Shown here: piece by piece, positions 52,832 through 61,641 of the stretch
How positions within the stretch are numbered: the first letter of the stretch is position 1
Layout of the letters: each line of letters opens with the position of its first letter
Origin: Winogradskya humida
GTDB taxonomy: Bacteria; Actinomycetota; Actinomycetes; Mycobacteriales; Micromonosporaceae
DNA length: 64,000 bases
NCBI RefSeq assembly: GCF_016862215.1
Contig: NZ_BOMN01000064.1
Span: 16,624-80,623 of the forward strand
Direction: 5' to 3'
Made by a program: the position numbers and the translations under genes
The notes under the pieces: generated by a model
Databases searched by the model: none
What the model was told of the DNA's origin: nothing
The model's input: the letters and a program-made list of their open reading frames with translations, nothing else

Positions 52832-53635
52832 ATGAGACACGGGGTGATTCTGCCCGGCGGGACCGGGCCTGAGCAGCTTGATCAAGCAATCCTGGCCGAA
52901 CAGGCCGGGTGGGACGGCGTCTTCGTGTGGGAGGCGGCGTCCGGAGTGGACGCGTGGAGCCTGCTCGCGGCCATGGCAGTGCGCACGAGCCGCATCCGGC
53001 TCGGCACGATCCTGACACCGCTGCCATGGCGGCGCCCCTGGAAGGTCGCGAGTCAGGTCGCCACGGTCGACCAGCTCTCCGGCGGTCGCGCGATCCTGGG
53101 TGTCGGCGTGGGCGCGGTGACGACCGATCTGCCGCTGACCAGCGAGGTCATCGATCTGCGCGAGCGCGCCGCGATGCTCGACGACGGCATCGACCTGATC
53201 CGCACGCTGTGGGCGGGAGGCACCAGCTACCACGGGCCGCACTACGACTACGAGGTCGAGCGTGACGACCTGGCCGAGGTGGGCGGGCCGGTGCAGGAGC
53301 GGGTGCCGATCTGGGTCGTCGCGGCCTGGCCACGACCAAAGTCCCTGCGGCGCGCGCTGAGGTGCGACGGCGTCATCCCGCAGGGCCTGAAAACCCCCGA
53401 TGATGTACGAGACATGCGCGCCTGGTTCACCGACCGCGGCGCGCCGCAGGGGCTGGAGATTCTCACCGAGGGCGAGACTCCGGCCGATGACCCGATCGCC
53501 GCGCGGGAGCAGGTCGCGCCGTGGGCCGAGGCCGGCTGCACGTGGTGGATGGAGACGCGCTGGGAGATGCCGCACCATGGCACCGAGCGGATGCGGCAGA
53601 TCCGGGAGCGGATCGCCGCGGGGCCACCGTCATGA
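52832..53635 (+). CDS. Luciferase-like flavin monooxygenase (F420/FMN type)
   Basis: 267 residues from the ATG at 52832; the spacer before it has no clear ribosome binding site. TIM-barrel luciferase-like monooxygenase: EQAGWDGVFVWE, RIRLGTILTPLPWRRPWKVA, LSGGRAILGVGVGAV, ERVPIWVVAAWPRPKSLRRA. Uses FMNH2 or F420H2. Substrate unknown. ATGA overlap with the epoxide hydrolase suggests both act on the same compound. Confidence 0.85.
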   Translation: MRHGVILPGGTGPEQLDQAILAEQAGWDGVFVWEAASGVDAWSLLAAMAVRTSRIRLGTILTPLPWRRPWKVASQVATVDQLSGGRAILGVGVGAVTTDLPLTSEVIDLRERAAMLDDGIDLIRTLWAGGTSYHGPHYDYEVERDDLAEVGGPVQERVPIWVVAAWPRPKSLRRALRCDGVIPQGLKTPDDVRDMRAWFTDRGAPQGLEILTEGETPADDPIAAREQVAPWAEAGCTWWMETRWEMPHHGTERMRQIRERIAAGPPS

Positions 53636-54738
53636 TCACACCGTTCACGATCCGGGCGGGCGATGACGAGCTGGCCGACCTGCGCGAGCGGCTCCGGCGC
53701 ACGAGATGGCCGGAGCCCGCCACCGCCGAGGGCTGGGCGCAAGGTGTCCCGTTGGAGCGAATGCGCAGCCTGTGCGCATATTGGGCCGACGGCTACGACT
53801 GGCGGGCGACGGAGGCCCGGCTCAACGAGCTGCCGCAGTTCCGGACGGAGATCGACGGGCTCGGCATCCATTTCGTGCACGCGCCCTCGCCCGACCCGGA
53901 CGCCACCCCGCTGATCCTGACGCACGGCTGGCCCGGATCGATCGTCGAGTTCGCCCGGGTTGTCGCGCCGCTCACCAGGGACTTCCACGTGGTGTGCCCG
54001 TCCCTGCCGGGGTATGGCTTCAGCGACAAGCCGGCGACCACGGGCTGGACGGTCGAGCGCATCGCCCGCGCGTGGATCACCTTGATGACGCGGCTCGGCT
54101 ACGACCGATTCGGCGCGTCCGGGCACGACTGGGGGACAAGCATCAGCACCAGCATCGCCCAGCAGGCACCCGAGAAGATCATCGGTCTGCACCTCATCCC
54201 ACCGCTGGTCGCACCGGATCCGGCAACGTTCGGCGAGATCACCACGGCCGAGCGGGCAGCACTCGACGACCTCGAAACCGCCGGCCAGGACGGCGACGCC
54301 TACTCACTGCAACAGACGACCAGACCCCAGACCATCGGGTACGCCCTGACCGACTCCCCCGCCGCCCTGTGCGCGTGGATCGTGGAGAAGTTCGAGGCGT
54401 GGACCGACGGCGACACGCTCACCGACGACGACCTGCTCGACAACCTGATGCTCTATTGGCTGCCGGGCACGGGTGCGTCCGCGGCGCGGCTCTACGCGGA
54501 GAGCTTCCGGGACGTCCAGGCGCGGTTCCGGGTGGGCACCTCCGACGAGGTAGCGGTGCCGACCGGCTGCACGATCTTCCCGAAGGAGAATCCCCGGCCG
54601 TCCCGGCGCTGGGCGCAGCGGCGCTTCACCGACATCCGCTACTGGAGCGAGCCCGAACGCGGCGGGCACTTCGCCGCGTTCGAGCAGCCGCAGCTTTTCG
54701 TCGAGGAGGTCCGGGCATGCTTCCGCGCGCTCCGGTGA
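53632..54738 (+). CDS. Epoxide hydrolase
   Basis: 368 residues from the ATG at 53632. N-terminal EHN domain (FTIRAGDDELADLRERLRRTRWPEP), then alpha/beta hydrolase: oxyanion LILTHGWPGSI, nucleophile Asp166 in GHDWGTS, catalytic His in ERGGHFAAFE. Cap domain in between. Opens epoxides to diols. With the monooxygenase it forms a plausible oxidation-then-hydrolysis pair. Confidence 0.9.
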   Translation: MITPFTIRAGDDELADLRERLRRTRWPEPATAEGWAQGVPLERMRSLCAYWADGYDWRATEARLNELPQFRTEIDGLGIHFVHAPSPDPDATPLILTHGWPGSIVEFARVVAPLTRDFHVVCPSLPGYGFSDKPATTGWTVERIARAWITLMTRLGYDRFGASGHDWGTSISTSIAQQAPEKIIGLHLIPPLVAPDPATFGEITTAERAALDDLETAGQDGDAYSLQQTTRPQTIGYALTDSPAALCAWIVEKFEAWTDGDTLTDDDLLDNLMLYWLPGTGASAARLYAESFRDVQARFRVGTSDEVAVPTGCTIFPKENPRPSRRWAQRRFTDIRYWSEPERGGHFAAFEQPQLFVEEVRACFRALR

Positions 54739-54780
54739 TCTTCCGAGGAACCGTCTGGGCAGCGATCGTGGAGATCGTGG

Positions 54781-54818
54781 CGCGGCTGGCCGGGACGCTA
54801 CGTGCCCGGCCGGCCGCG
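54781..54818. terminator. Bidirectional hairpin between convergent genes
   Basis: CGCGGC-T-GGCCGGG at 54781-54794 pairs with CCCGGCC-G-GCCGCG at 54805-54818, with ACG/CGT extending the stem inside. No T-run. Probable terminator for both the epoxide hydrolase and the dioxygenase. Confidence 0.8.
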
Positions 54819-54827
54819 GAACGGGGG

Positions 54828-55832
54828 TCAGGAAGTCGCAGCGGGAGCGCCCGAAAGCGGGGTGCCACCGGGAGCGCCCCCACCTCCAGGAGCGCCGGAC
54901 GGTGGGGTGCCTCCGGGAGCGCCGCCGCCTCCCGGGGCTCCGGACGGCGGGGTCCCACCGCCTCCGCTGGGGGCAGCTCCGCCTCCGGTCTCCTCACCGG
55001 ACGGGTCGACCGCGATCGCGAGGGTCGCCTTGTAGCCGGCGTCCACGCTTCCAGTGACGGTGGCGAGCTCGGTTGCTGCGGAGTCGTCGCCGAAGACGTT
55101 GTCCGTCGCCAGCGTCACCTGGCTCATGTTGGTGACGCTCTTGCTGTAACCGTCCGTCTTGTAGACGACGTCGGCGACGTCCTCGGGGATGGCGATCTGG
55201 GACGTCTTCACGATGGGGCCGTCGCCGCTCGTGGCGTTCGCCACCGAGGAGTAGACCTCGAAGTGGATGTGCGGCCAGCGGCCCGAGTAGCACGCCGGGA
55301 AGATGCTGGTGAACGTCACCGTGCCGGTGTCGTCCGTCTCCTGGATGCCGCGCAGGTAGTTCTGGTCGGTGATGCCCTGCGAGTAGAGCGAATAGTTGCC
55401 GTCCCGGTCGCAGTGCCAGGCGTAGACCGCGGCACCGGTGACCGCTGCGCCGTTCAGGTCCTTCACCACCAGGGAGAATTCGAGAGGCACTCCCTCCGCG
55501 GTCCCGCTCGCGTCGCCGAAGGACGTGCGGATGTCCTTGCGCACGATGCCGTCGAGGGTGCGCACGTCCGGCCCGTTCGAGCCGTCCGCGGGGTAGGGGC
55601 CGGCCGTCTCGGACTCCACCTCGGTGGCCGACCCGCTCGCAGCGGAGGAAGCGGACGAGGAAGCGCCGGAGGTCGAGGTCGAGTCGTCACCGCACGCTGC
55701 GACCAGAGCCAGCGTCCCCATGCCGCCGAGCCCGGCGAGCAGCCGGCGACGCGACATGGTCCGCAGGTCGAAGCGCAGTCCCTTGTCGTGGACCCTTCGC
55801 ACGTACGCGGCGTTGTCTTCTGGTTCCTGCAT
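54828..55832 (-). CDS. Exported intradiol ring-cleavage dioxygenase
   Basis: 334 residues. Tat-type twin Arg plus lipobox (MSRRRLLAGLGGMGTLALVAACG), Ser-rich linker, then a protocatechuate/hydroxyquinol-type barrel with iron ligands Tyr in NYSLYSQG, Tyr in CYSGRWPHIHF and both His of PHIHF. It would split catechols outside the membrane with Fe(III). The C-terminal 50 residues are a GGGGAPGGTPPSGAP repeat tail, likely a cell-wall spacer. Confidence 0.88.
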   Translation of the reverse strand: MQEPEDNAAYVRRVHDKGLRFDLRTMSRRRLLAGLGGMGTLALVAACGDDSTSTSGASSSASSAASGSATEVESETAGPYPADGSNGPDVRTLDGIVRKDIRTSFGDASGTAEGVPLEFSLVVKDLNGAAVTGAAVYAWHCDRDGNYSLYSQGITDQNYLRGIQETDDTGTVTFTSIFPACYSGRWPHIHFEVYSSVANATSGDGPIVKTSQIAIPEDVADVVYKTDGYSKSVTNMSQVTLATDNVFGDDSAATELATVTGSVDAGYKATLAIAVDPSGEETGGGAAPSGGGGTPPSGAPGGGGAPGGTPPSGAPGGGGAPGGTPLSGAPAATS

Positions 55833-55990
55833 CGGTGTGGCCTCTCCTCAAAAACCTCGGGAACGGATGCGACAAGCAAAGCGACGGCGACTGTGGGTGA
55901 CCTGTGACGGTGTTGTGTAGCCCGGATGAGCGGGTAATCGTCCGGGTGAAACACCTTTCTCACGCGCACGAGCGGCCCTAGGCTCGCCGC

Positions 55991-56566
55991 GTGCCGACCG
56001 ATCTCTACATCTCCACCGACATCGAGGCGGACGGGCCGATCCCCGGCCCGTACTCGATGCTGTCCTTCGGCATGGCCGTCGCCGCGACGTTCGACGGGAC
56101 AACGTTCAACCGGCTGGAGGGTGACACCTTCTATCGGGAGCTGCAGCCCATATCGCCCGACTTCATTCCGGAGGCGCTCGCGGTCAGCGGGCTCGATCGG
56201 GCGGCGCTCGCACGGACCGGTGCCGCCCCGGCCCTGGCGATGGCCGAGAACGTGGCGTGGCTGGCCGAGATGGCCGGGAAGCACCAGGCCCGGCCTGTGT
56301 TCGTGGGTTATCCGCTCGGCTTCGACTGGATGTTCACGTACTGGTACCAGGTGCGTTTCACCGGCGGCTCCCCGTTCGGGCACTCGGCTCATCTCGACCT
56401 GAAGACACTGTTCGCACAGAAGGCTCACCGGCCGATCCGCGGCGTGGGCAAGCGCTCGATGCCGCGGCACCTCCTCGGCGACAACCCGCACACCCACCAC
56501 GCCCTCGACGACGCGATCGAGCAGGCACAACTGTTCTGCAACGTCTTCGAATGGGACGGCGTTTAG
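55991..56566 (+). CDS. DEDDh 3'-5' exonuclease
   Basis: 191 residues from a GTG. RNase T/oligoribonuclease-like: Asp10 and Glu12 in ISTDIEADG, Asp in LGFDWMF, and His/Asp in HTHHALDDAIEQA. All four acidic residues and the His are present. Substrate (RNA or ssDNA) undetermined. Single gene. Confidence 0.87.
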   Translation: MPTDLYISTDIEADGPIPGPYSMLSFGMAVAATFDGTTFNRLEGDTFYRELQPISPDFIPEALAVSGLDRAALARTGAAPALAMAENVAWLAEMAGKHQARPVFVGYPLGFDWMFTYWYQVRFTGGSPFGHSAHLDLKTLFAQKAHRPIRGVGKRSMPRHLLGDNPHTHHALDDAIEQAQLFCNVFEWDGV

Positions 56567-56612
56567 TAAAGAGCTCTTGCGCAACGTTTGTTAACCGTGC
56601 CATGGTGGGGTC

Positions 56613-57164
56613 ATGGCACAGATCAAGGACGCCGCCGTGCTCAAGGCGGTCGCTCACCCCGTACGCCGCAGACTGCTCGACGTGCTGCGCGTCGACGGGC
56701 CGTCGATGCCGAGCGTGCTGGCCCGCGTCACCGGCCAGGCCGTGGCCAATGTCAGCCACCACCTGCGGGTTCTCGCCGAGGCCGGGCTCATCGAAGAAGC
56801 CCCCGAGCTCGCCCGCAACCGCAAGGAGCACTGGTGGCGGATGCCGGACCGCAGCATCAGCTGGCAGCTCGCCGACTTCGCCGGTGACGCCGCCGACCTG
56901 GCCACCGCGGACGCCGCCATGGCGATGGGTCTGCAACGGCAGGTCGACCTGATCAAGACCTGGCTCGGCAGCCCCGCTTCGAGGGAGGAACCGTGGACGT
57001 CGAGTGCCTTCTCCACCGATGGCTTCCTGAATCTCAGCCCGGCCGAGCTGGCCGAACTGGGCGACGAGATCCAGCAGGTGATCAACCGCTTCGCCGGCCG
57101 CCCGCCGGCCGAGGATCGCGAACCGGTCTTCGTCATCGGCCGCGGCTTCCCGGGCCGGCCATGA
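56613..57164 (+). CDS. ArsR-like regulator of the MFS pump
   Basis: 183 residues. Winged HTH: AVAHPVRRRLLDVLRVDGPSMPSVLARVTGQAVANVSHHLRVLAEAGLI followed by helices. No metal-binding Cys/His cluster, so not a metal sensor. A candidate operator, TTGCGCAA at 56577-56584 next to TTTGTTAAC, lies just upstream. Coupled by ATGA to the transporter gene. Confidence 0.88.
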   Translation: MAQIKDAAVLKAVAHPVRRRLLDVLRVDGPSMPSVLARVTGQAVANVSHHLRVLAEAGLIEEAPELARNRKEHWWRMPDRSISWQLADFAGDAADLATADAAMAMGLQRQVDLIKTWLGSPASREEPWTSSAFSTDGFLNLSPAELAELGDEIQQVINRFAGRPPAEDREPVFVIGRGFPGRP

Positions 57165-58501
57165 CCACAACGGCCGAGAACGAAGCCGAGAGCCGGGCCG
57201 AGAACAAGGCCGATGGCAGGGCCGGGAGCCGGGCCGAGGGCAAGGCAGCCAGCCAGGGCGTACTGAAGGATTCGGCGTTCCGCCATCTCTGGGCGGGCAT
57301 GACGGTCAGCAAGTTCGGCAGCTCGATCGCGAGCATCGCGACTCCGCTGATCGCCGTGCAGGTGCTGGATGCGAGCGCTTTCCTGGTCAGCCTGCTGACC
57401 GCCGCGGTCTGGCTGCCGTGGCTGCTGATCGGGCTGCCGGCCGGCGCGTGGATCGACCGCATCGCCCGGCGCCCGGTGATGCTGGTCAGCGACCTGCTGG
57501 CCGCGGTCGTGGTGATCAGCGTGCCGATCGCCGCGTGGCTCGGCGTCCTGACCGTTGGCCAGCTCATCGTGGTGGAGATGCTGCTCGGCTGTGCGTCGGT
57601 GTTCTTCACCGTGGCGTGGACCGCGTATCTGCCGGCGATGTTCGACAAGGACCGGCTGGTCGGTGCGAACTCGATTCTGCAGGGGACGGAGTCGACGGCG
57701 CAGGTTGCAGGTCCGGCGCTGGGTGGCGTACTCATAGCAGCAGTGACAGCGGCCACCGCCCTGGTCGCCGATGCCGTCAGTTTCCTGGTCTCCGCCTTCT
57801 TCATCTGGCGGATCCGCAGGCCGGAGACGCGGCCGGAGCGGCCTGAGCAGCGCGAGAGCATCCGCAAGGACATCGCGGCCGGGATCCGCTGGCTGGCCCG
57901 CGACCGCTACCTGCGCAACCTCACGATCCACGGCGCGACGGCCAACCTGGTCCTGACCGGTATGAACGCGCTGCTCATCGTCTTTCTCGTGCGGGAGATC
58001 GGGCTGGGCACCACCGGGGTCGGCCTGCTGATGGCGATCACCGCGGTCGGTGGGGTCGGTGCCGCGGCCGCCGCGCCGGTTCTCGCCCGCCGGTTCGGCG
58101 CGGCGCGCACGATGGTCGGCTGCAAGACGCTTGCGGGGGTAGCCGCGACGCTGGTGCCCCTCACCCGGCCCGGTGCCGGACTGGCCATCTATGTCGTCGG
58201 CATGATCGTCATGGTGTTCGGGGTGGTCGCGGGGAACGTTCTCGCGGGCAGCTTCCGGCAGGCCTACTGCCCGCCCCACCTGCTCGCCCGGGTCGTGACC
58301 GGCATGCAGTTCGTCAACCTCGGCGCGATCCCGGTGGGGGCCGTTCTGGGCGGGGCGGTCGCGAGCGCCTTCGGCGTCCGGACAGCAATCACCATCATGA
58401 CCTTGGGGTACGCCGTGAGCGGACTGATCCTCCTCCTCGGCCCGTTCCGCGGCCGGCGGGACCTCCCGGCGTCACCCGCTGACGTCGCCCTCGCCGGCTG
58501 A
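57161..58501 (+). CDS. MFS efflux transporter
   Basis: 446 residues from the ATG at 57161. A charged repetitive N-terminus (AESRAENKADGRAGSRAEGK) precedes 12 helices. Motif A-like GAWIDRIARRPVM; belongs to the DHA3 group with macrolide and enterobactin exporters (SFRQAYCPPHLLARVVTGMQF). Its last 30 bases overlap the convergent LigD-type gene. Confidence 0.88.
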   Translation: MTTTAENEAESRAENKADGRAGSRAEGKAASQGVLKDSAFRHLWAGMTVSKFGSSIASIATPLIAVQVLDASAFLVSLLTAAVWLPWLLIGLPAGAWIDRIARRPVMLVSDLLAAVVVISVPIAAWLGVLTVGQLIVVEMLLGCASVFFTVAWTAYLPAMFDKDRLVGANSILQGTESTAQVAGPALGGVLIAAVTAATALVADAVSFLVSAFFIWRIRRPETRPERPEQRESIRKDIAAGIRWLARDRYLRNLTIHGATANLVLTGMNALLIVFLVREIGLGTTGVGLLMAITAVGGVGAAAAAPVLARRFGAARTMVGCKTLAGVAATLVPLTRPGAGLAIYVVGMIVMVFGVVAGNVLAGSFRQAYCPPHLLARVVTGMQFVNLGAIPVGAVLGGAVASAFGVRTAITIMTLGYAVSGLILLLGPFRGRRDLPASPADVALAG

Positions 58502-59449
58502 CCGTTTCGCCCGGGCGCGACGCTTGCCCTCGTGCATCGCCGCGACCCGGGCCACGGGGATCGTGTGCCCCTCCGCCACGAGCCCACTGTCCAGCTGCTG
58601 CGGGGCGGGCATCGAGTCGGACCACGGGTCAGTGTCGGCGAGAATCGCGGGCGTTGAGCGTACGGTGAAATCGGCGGGAGTGATCTCCGGAAGCCGGTCC
58701 CATCCGACCGGGAACGAGACCGGAAGTCCTGGCCGGACCCGCGGGCTGTAGGCAGCGACGACGCTCGCACCACCGGACCGCGTCGCGTCGAGGAAGACCT
58801 TGCCGTGCCGATCATCGCGGATGAAAGCGGTCGTCGCCAGCTCGGGATCGAGGCGTTCGGCGCGGACGGCCACCGCCCGCGTCGCCGCCGCGACATCAAC
58901 GGTCTCCGCGGCGCCGTCGAGCGGGACGAAAATGTGCACACCCTTGGAACCGCTCGTCTTCACCGCGCCGTCCAGGCCCACGTCGTTGAGCGCCCTGCGC
59001 ACCAGTAGGGCAGCCGCGACCACCACGTCGAAGCCGCTGCCCTCGGGCGGATCGAGATCCATGATCAAATGGGTCGGATGGTCACGGTCCGTCGCCGTCA
59101 TCAACGTCGGGTGATATTCGATCGCCCGCTGATTACCGAACCACAGCAGCGTGCGCCGGTCGTTGCAGAGCGCGTAGAGAACCTCGCGGTGCGACGCCTC
59201 CGCCCAGACCTTGGTCCGCGGCACCCACTCCGGCGTGTATTTCGGCAGATTCTTCTGCATGAACTGGTCCTGGCCGCGCAGCAGCCGGATCACGGACAGC
59301 GGCCGGTCCCGCAGCACCGGGATGATCCGGTCGCGGACCGCGTCGAGATAGTCGACCAGCTCGCGCTTGCTGACCCCGGCCTCAGGAAAGAGCTCCTGGT
59401 CCAGGTTGGTCAGCGGTACGCCGTCGCGCTCTTCTTTCTCGGCAACCAT
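58472..59449 (-). CDS. LigD-type NHEJ polymerase domain protein
   Basis: 325 residues. Archaeo-eukaryotic primase-like polymerase of LigD: VPLTNLDQELFPEAGVSKREL, catalytic DLDPPEG, TSGSKGVHIFVPL, DATRSGGASVVAAYSPR. Adds nucleotides at double-strand ends. The ligase and nuclease domains of full LigD are absent, and Ku is not in the window, so it may work with a Ku elsewhere or stand alone. Confidence 0.9.
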   Translation of the reverse strand: MVAEKEERDGVPLTNLDQELFPEAGVSKRELVDYLDAVRDRIIPVLRDRPLSVIRLLRGQDQFMQKNLPKYTPEWVPRTKVWAEASHREVLYALCNDRRTLLWFGNQRAIEYHPTLMTATDRDHPTHLIMDLDPPEGSGFDVVVAAALLVRRALNDVGLDGAVKTSGSKGVHIFVPLDGAAETVDVAAATRAVAVRAERLDPELATTAFIRDDRHGKVFLDATRSGGASVVAAYSPRVRPGLPVSFPVGWDRLPEITPADFTVRSTPAILADTDPWSDSMPAPQQLDSGLVAEGHTIPVARVAAMHEGKRRARAKRSAGEGDVSG

Positions 59450-59453
59450 CGCC

Positions 59454-59822
59454 TCATCCTGCCTGCACCACGCTGATCGCGGGAACCACCATCGCCAGAG
59501 TCAGCACCGCAAAACACCCGCCGGTGAAATACAGACCGTTACGGGTGGCGATGGCGGCCCCGGTGAACGGCAGCACCACGGCGAGCAGCGCGGCGAAGAG
59601 GAGCACGCCGTCCTCGCGCTGCGTGCCGAGCACACCCCAGCCGACCAGGAACGGCACGCTGACCAGCCACGCCAGGGTGACGACCGCGATGTGCAGCGCC
59701 GCCTGGATGCGGCGGGCGGCCGCCTGACGGTCGGCGTGCATCTCCTGGGCGGTCCGGCGCAGCGGGGCAGGTCTCACCGGATCGGCGGGTCGTTCAACGG
59801 GCCGCTCTATCTCAAGCGTCAC
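59454..59822 (-). CDS. Small membrane protein, 122 aa
   Basis: 122 residues. A charged N-terminus and three hydrophobic segments (IAVVTLAWLVSVPFLVGWGVL, LLFAALLAVVLPFTGAAIA, FTGGCFAVLTLAMVVPAI). No family recognised. It is followed by the LigD gene 4 nt away on the same strand. Confidence 0.65.
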   Translation of the reverse strand: MTLEIERPVERPADPVRPAPLRRTAQEMHADRQAAARRIQAALHIAVVTLAWLVSVPFLVGWGVLGTQREDGVLLFAALLAVVLPFTGAAIATRNGLYFTGGCFAVLTLAMVVPAISVVQAG

Positions 59823-59869
59823 AAAAGCACCTTAAAGGAGTTCGTCGTGGTGTGCGCGGCGAAGTACGG

Positions 59870-60319
59870 TCAGCCACCGGGACAGGTATTGGTGCCGCCG
59901 CTCATGGTCACGCAGCCCCGGGAATTGCCCCTGTCCGGCGCATTTCCCTGGTCGGCCCTGTTTCCCTGATTGGCCATGGCGGAAACCAGCCCCAGCACGA
60001 CAATCGCGGCGGTGATCACGCCGTAGAACGCGGCGAGAACCGGCTTATTACCCCAGAGTGCGACGCCGGTAGCCAATGCGGGCAGCGCCACCAGCAGGAC
60101 GACGGCTGAGTTCAACATCCACTGACCGTCGGCGCGGGGCTCAGTCCCGCCGAAATTCAGACTTCGGAAGAAACCCATGATTCCGAGCACCGGCACCACC
60201 GTGATCCAGAGCAGGGTGATCAGCCCTACCCAGCCGCCCGCATTGTCCCGGGCGTCCGTATCCGGTCTCTGCTCGGCAAGCGCCTGCGCGTCCACCGAGT
60301 TGAGCGACCTCTCGTCCAT
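59870..60319 (-). CDS. Small membrane protein, 149 aa
   Basis: 149 residues from the ATG at 60319. Soluble N-terminus, helices WVGLITLLWITVVPVLGIM, LNSAVVLLVALPALATGVAL, AFYGVITAAIVVLGLVSAM, then an Asn/Gly/Asp-rich tail with a NQGNRADQGNAPDRGNS repeat and two Cys. Downstream of lacI on the same strand, so possibly co-transcribed. Function unknown. Confidence 0.65.
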   Translation of the reverse strand: MDERSLNSVDAQALAEQRPDTDARDNAGGWVGLITLLWITVVPVLGIMGFFRSLNFGGTEPRADGQWMLNSAVVLLVALPALATGVALWGNKPVLAAFYGVITAAIVVLGLVSAMANQGNRADQGNAPDRGNSRGCVTMSGGTNTCPGG

Positions 60320-60382
60320 TGCTCGAAAGCTAGCGGCCCCAGGGGTCATGATCTGCAACGGTGCGGGCACAGTTCGGCTGCT

Positions 60383-61423
60383 TTATCTGGGGGGACGTTC
60401 TCCGCTGCCACGTGGGATCACCGTTGTCGAGATGGTTACTGTGCGTGCGGGGCCACGGAACCCGCTGATCCGCTCATGAGCCAGCCGCGCCGCTTCCCGG
60501 CCCATGGCGACCGAATCGTGCGCCACGACGGTCGCACCGATCACATCGGCCAGGTCAAAATCGTCAAAACCCACCAGCGCCGGTGGATCCGTGTGCCCGC
60601 GCAGCGCCCGCAGGGCCCCGGTCGTCAGCCGGTTGTTGGTGGTGAACAACGCGGTCGGGCGCGGCTCCAGCTCCAGCAACTCCCGGACGGTCTCCTCCGC
60701 ACGCCGCACATCATGCACATCAGTACGCAGGTACGGCTCCCACTCCTCGTTACCCGCCGCCTTCATCGCCGCCACGAAGCTGTCGATCCGCGCCCGCTGC
60801 GGCGCCATCCGCGCGAGATCGGCCACCAGCGCGATCCGCCGATGCCCACCGGCCAGCAGGTGTTCCGCCGCCGCCCGCGCACCGCCGACGTTGTCGATCA
60901 GCACGGCGTCGGCCGTCGCCTCATCCGGCGGGCGGTCCAGGAAGACAAAGGGCACCCCGCGATTACCCTCGATCGCCAGGTAATCGTGGTGCTCCCCGCT
61001 GGGCACCACGAGCAGAGCCCGCACCCGGCGCTGCAGGAACGCGTCGACCAGCGACTGCTCGAGCTCGGCGTCCTCGTCGTTGTTCGCCGTCACCAGCTGC
61101 AGGCCGTGCTGACGTAGCTCGCGCTCGATCCCGCTGGCCACCGCGGAGTAGAACGGGTTGGTCAGATCGCCGCTGATCAACCCGACCAGCGCGGAAGTAG
61201 CGCCGCGACGCAGCTCACGAGCGATGCCGTTGAGCCGGTAACCCAACCGGTCCGCGGCCTCACGAACCCGGCGCCCGGTCGCCTCGGCAACGTTCGGCTC
61301 GTCGTTCAACGCCCGGGAAGCGGTCTTCAGACTGACGCCCGCCAGCGCGGCGACCTGCGTCAGCGTGGGCCGGCGCCCGGCCGCCGCGTCGAAGGACCCC
61401 TCGGCGGGCCGGGATGCGGACAT
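60383..61423 (-). CDS. LacI-family transcriptional regulator
   Basis: 346 residues from the ATG at 61423 with GGAGC upstream. HTH PTLTQVAALAGVSLKTASRALNDEPNVAEATGRRVREAADRLGY plus periplasmic-binding-type sensor domain (VGLISGDLTNPFYSAVASGIEREL). The operator-contacting hinge helix is normal. Ligand unknown, probably a sugar; no sugar operon lies next to it. Divergent from the MerR-PP2C gene. Confidence 0.92.
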   Translation of the reverse strand: MSASRPAEGSFDAAAGRRPTLTQVAALAGVSLKTASRALNDEPNVAEATGRRVREAADRLGYRLNGIARELRRGATSALVGLISGDLTNPFYSAVASGIERELRQHGLQLVTANNDEDAELEQSLVDAFLQRRVRALLVVPSGEHHDYLAIEGNRGVPFVFLDRPPDEATADAVLIDNVGGARAAAEHLLAGGHRRIALVADLARMAPQRARIDSFVAAMKAAGNEEWEPYLRTDVHDVRRAEETVRELLELEPRPTALFTTNNRLTTGALRALRGHTDPPALVGFDDFDLADVIGATVVAHDSVAMGREAARLAHERISGFRGPARTVTISTTVIPRGSGERPPR

Positions 61424-61472
61424 GGTGCTCCGGATTCTGCAGCGATGGTTATTGGCACAGGGACAGCAGTAT

Positions 61473-61484
61473 GACATCGATGTC
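61473..61484. promoter_or_regulatory. Candidate LacI autoregulatory operator
   Basis: GACATCGATGTC is a perfect 12-bp palindrome with a central CG, 50 nt upstream of the lacI start codon and in the divergent promoter region. Confidence 0.6.
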
Positions 61485-61575
61485 TGCCGTCCCCTATGGC
61501 ACTGCGAACGAATCCAGCCGATCGGCGTATCTGAAACCTCCCCCGGGTGCGTGACCCTCCTCTCGGGGTCGAACC

Positions 61576-61606
61576 TTGACCCTCCCCTAAGGGGAGACGG
61601 GAGGCT
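61576..61606 (+). promoter_or_regulatory. MerR-type promoter/operator
   Basis: TTGACC at 61576-61581 is followed by the perfect palindrome CTCCCCTAAGGGGAG at 61582-61596 and a -10 near 61601 with 19-nt spacing. A long spacer filled by a dyad is the hallmark of MerR-controlled promoters. A second TGACCCTCC copy lies just upstream at about 61551-61560. The protein encoded next is the obvious regulator. Confidence 0.75.
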
Positions 61607-61641
61607 GTCCCCATCGGTTCTTCACAAGGGGGCGGTTGCAC

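Noticed and set aside
54736..55907. A plus-strand frame running from the epoxide hydrolase end through the dioxygenase region
   Set aside because: It is the reverse complement of the Pro/Gly-rich tail and has no family signal.
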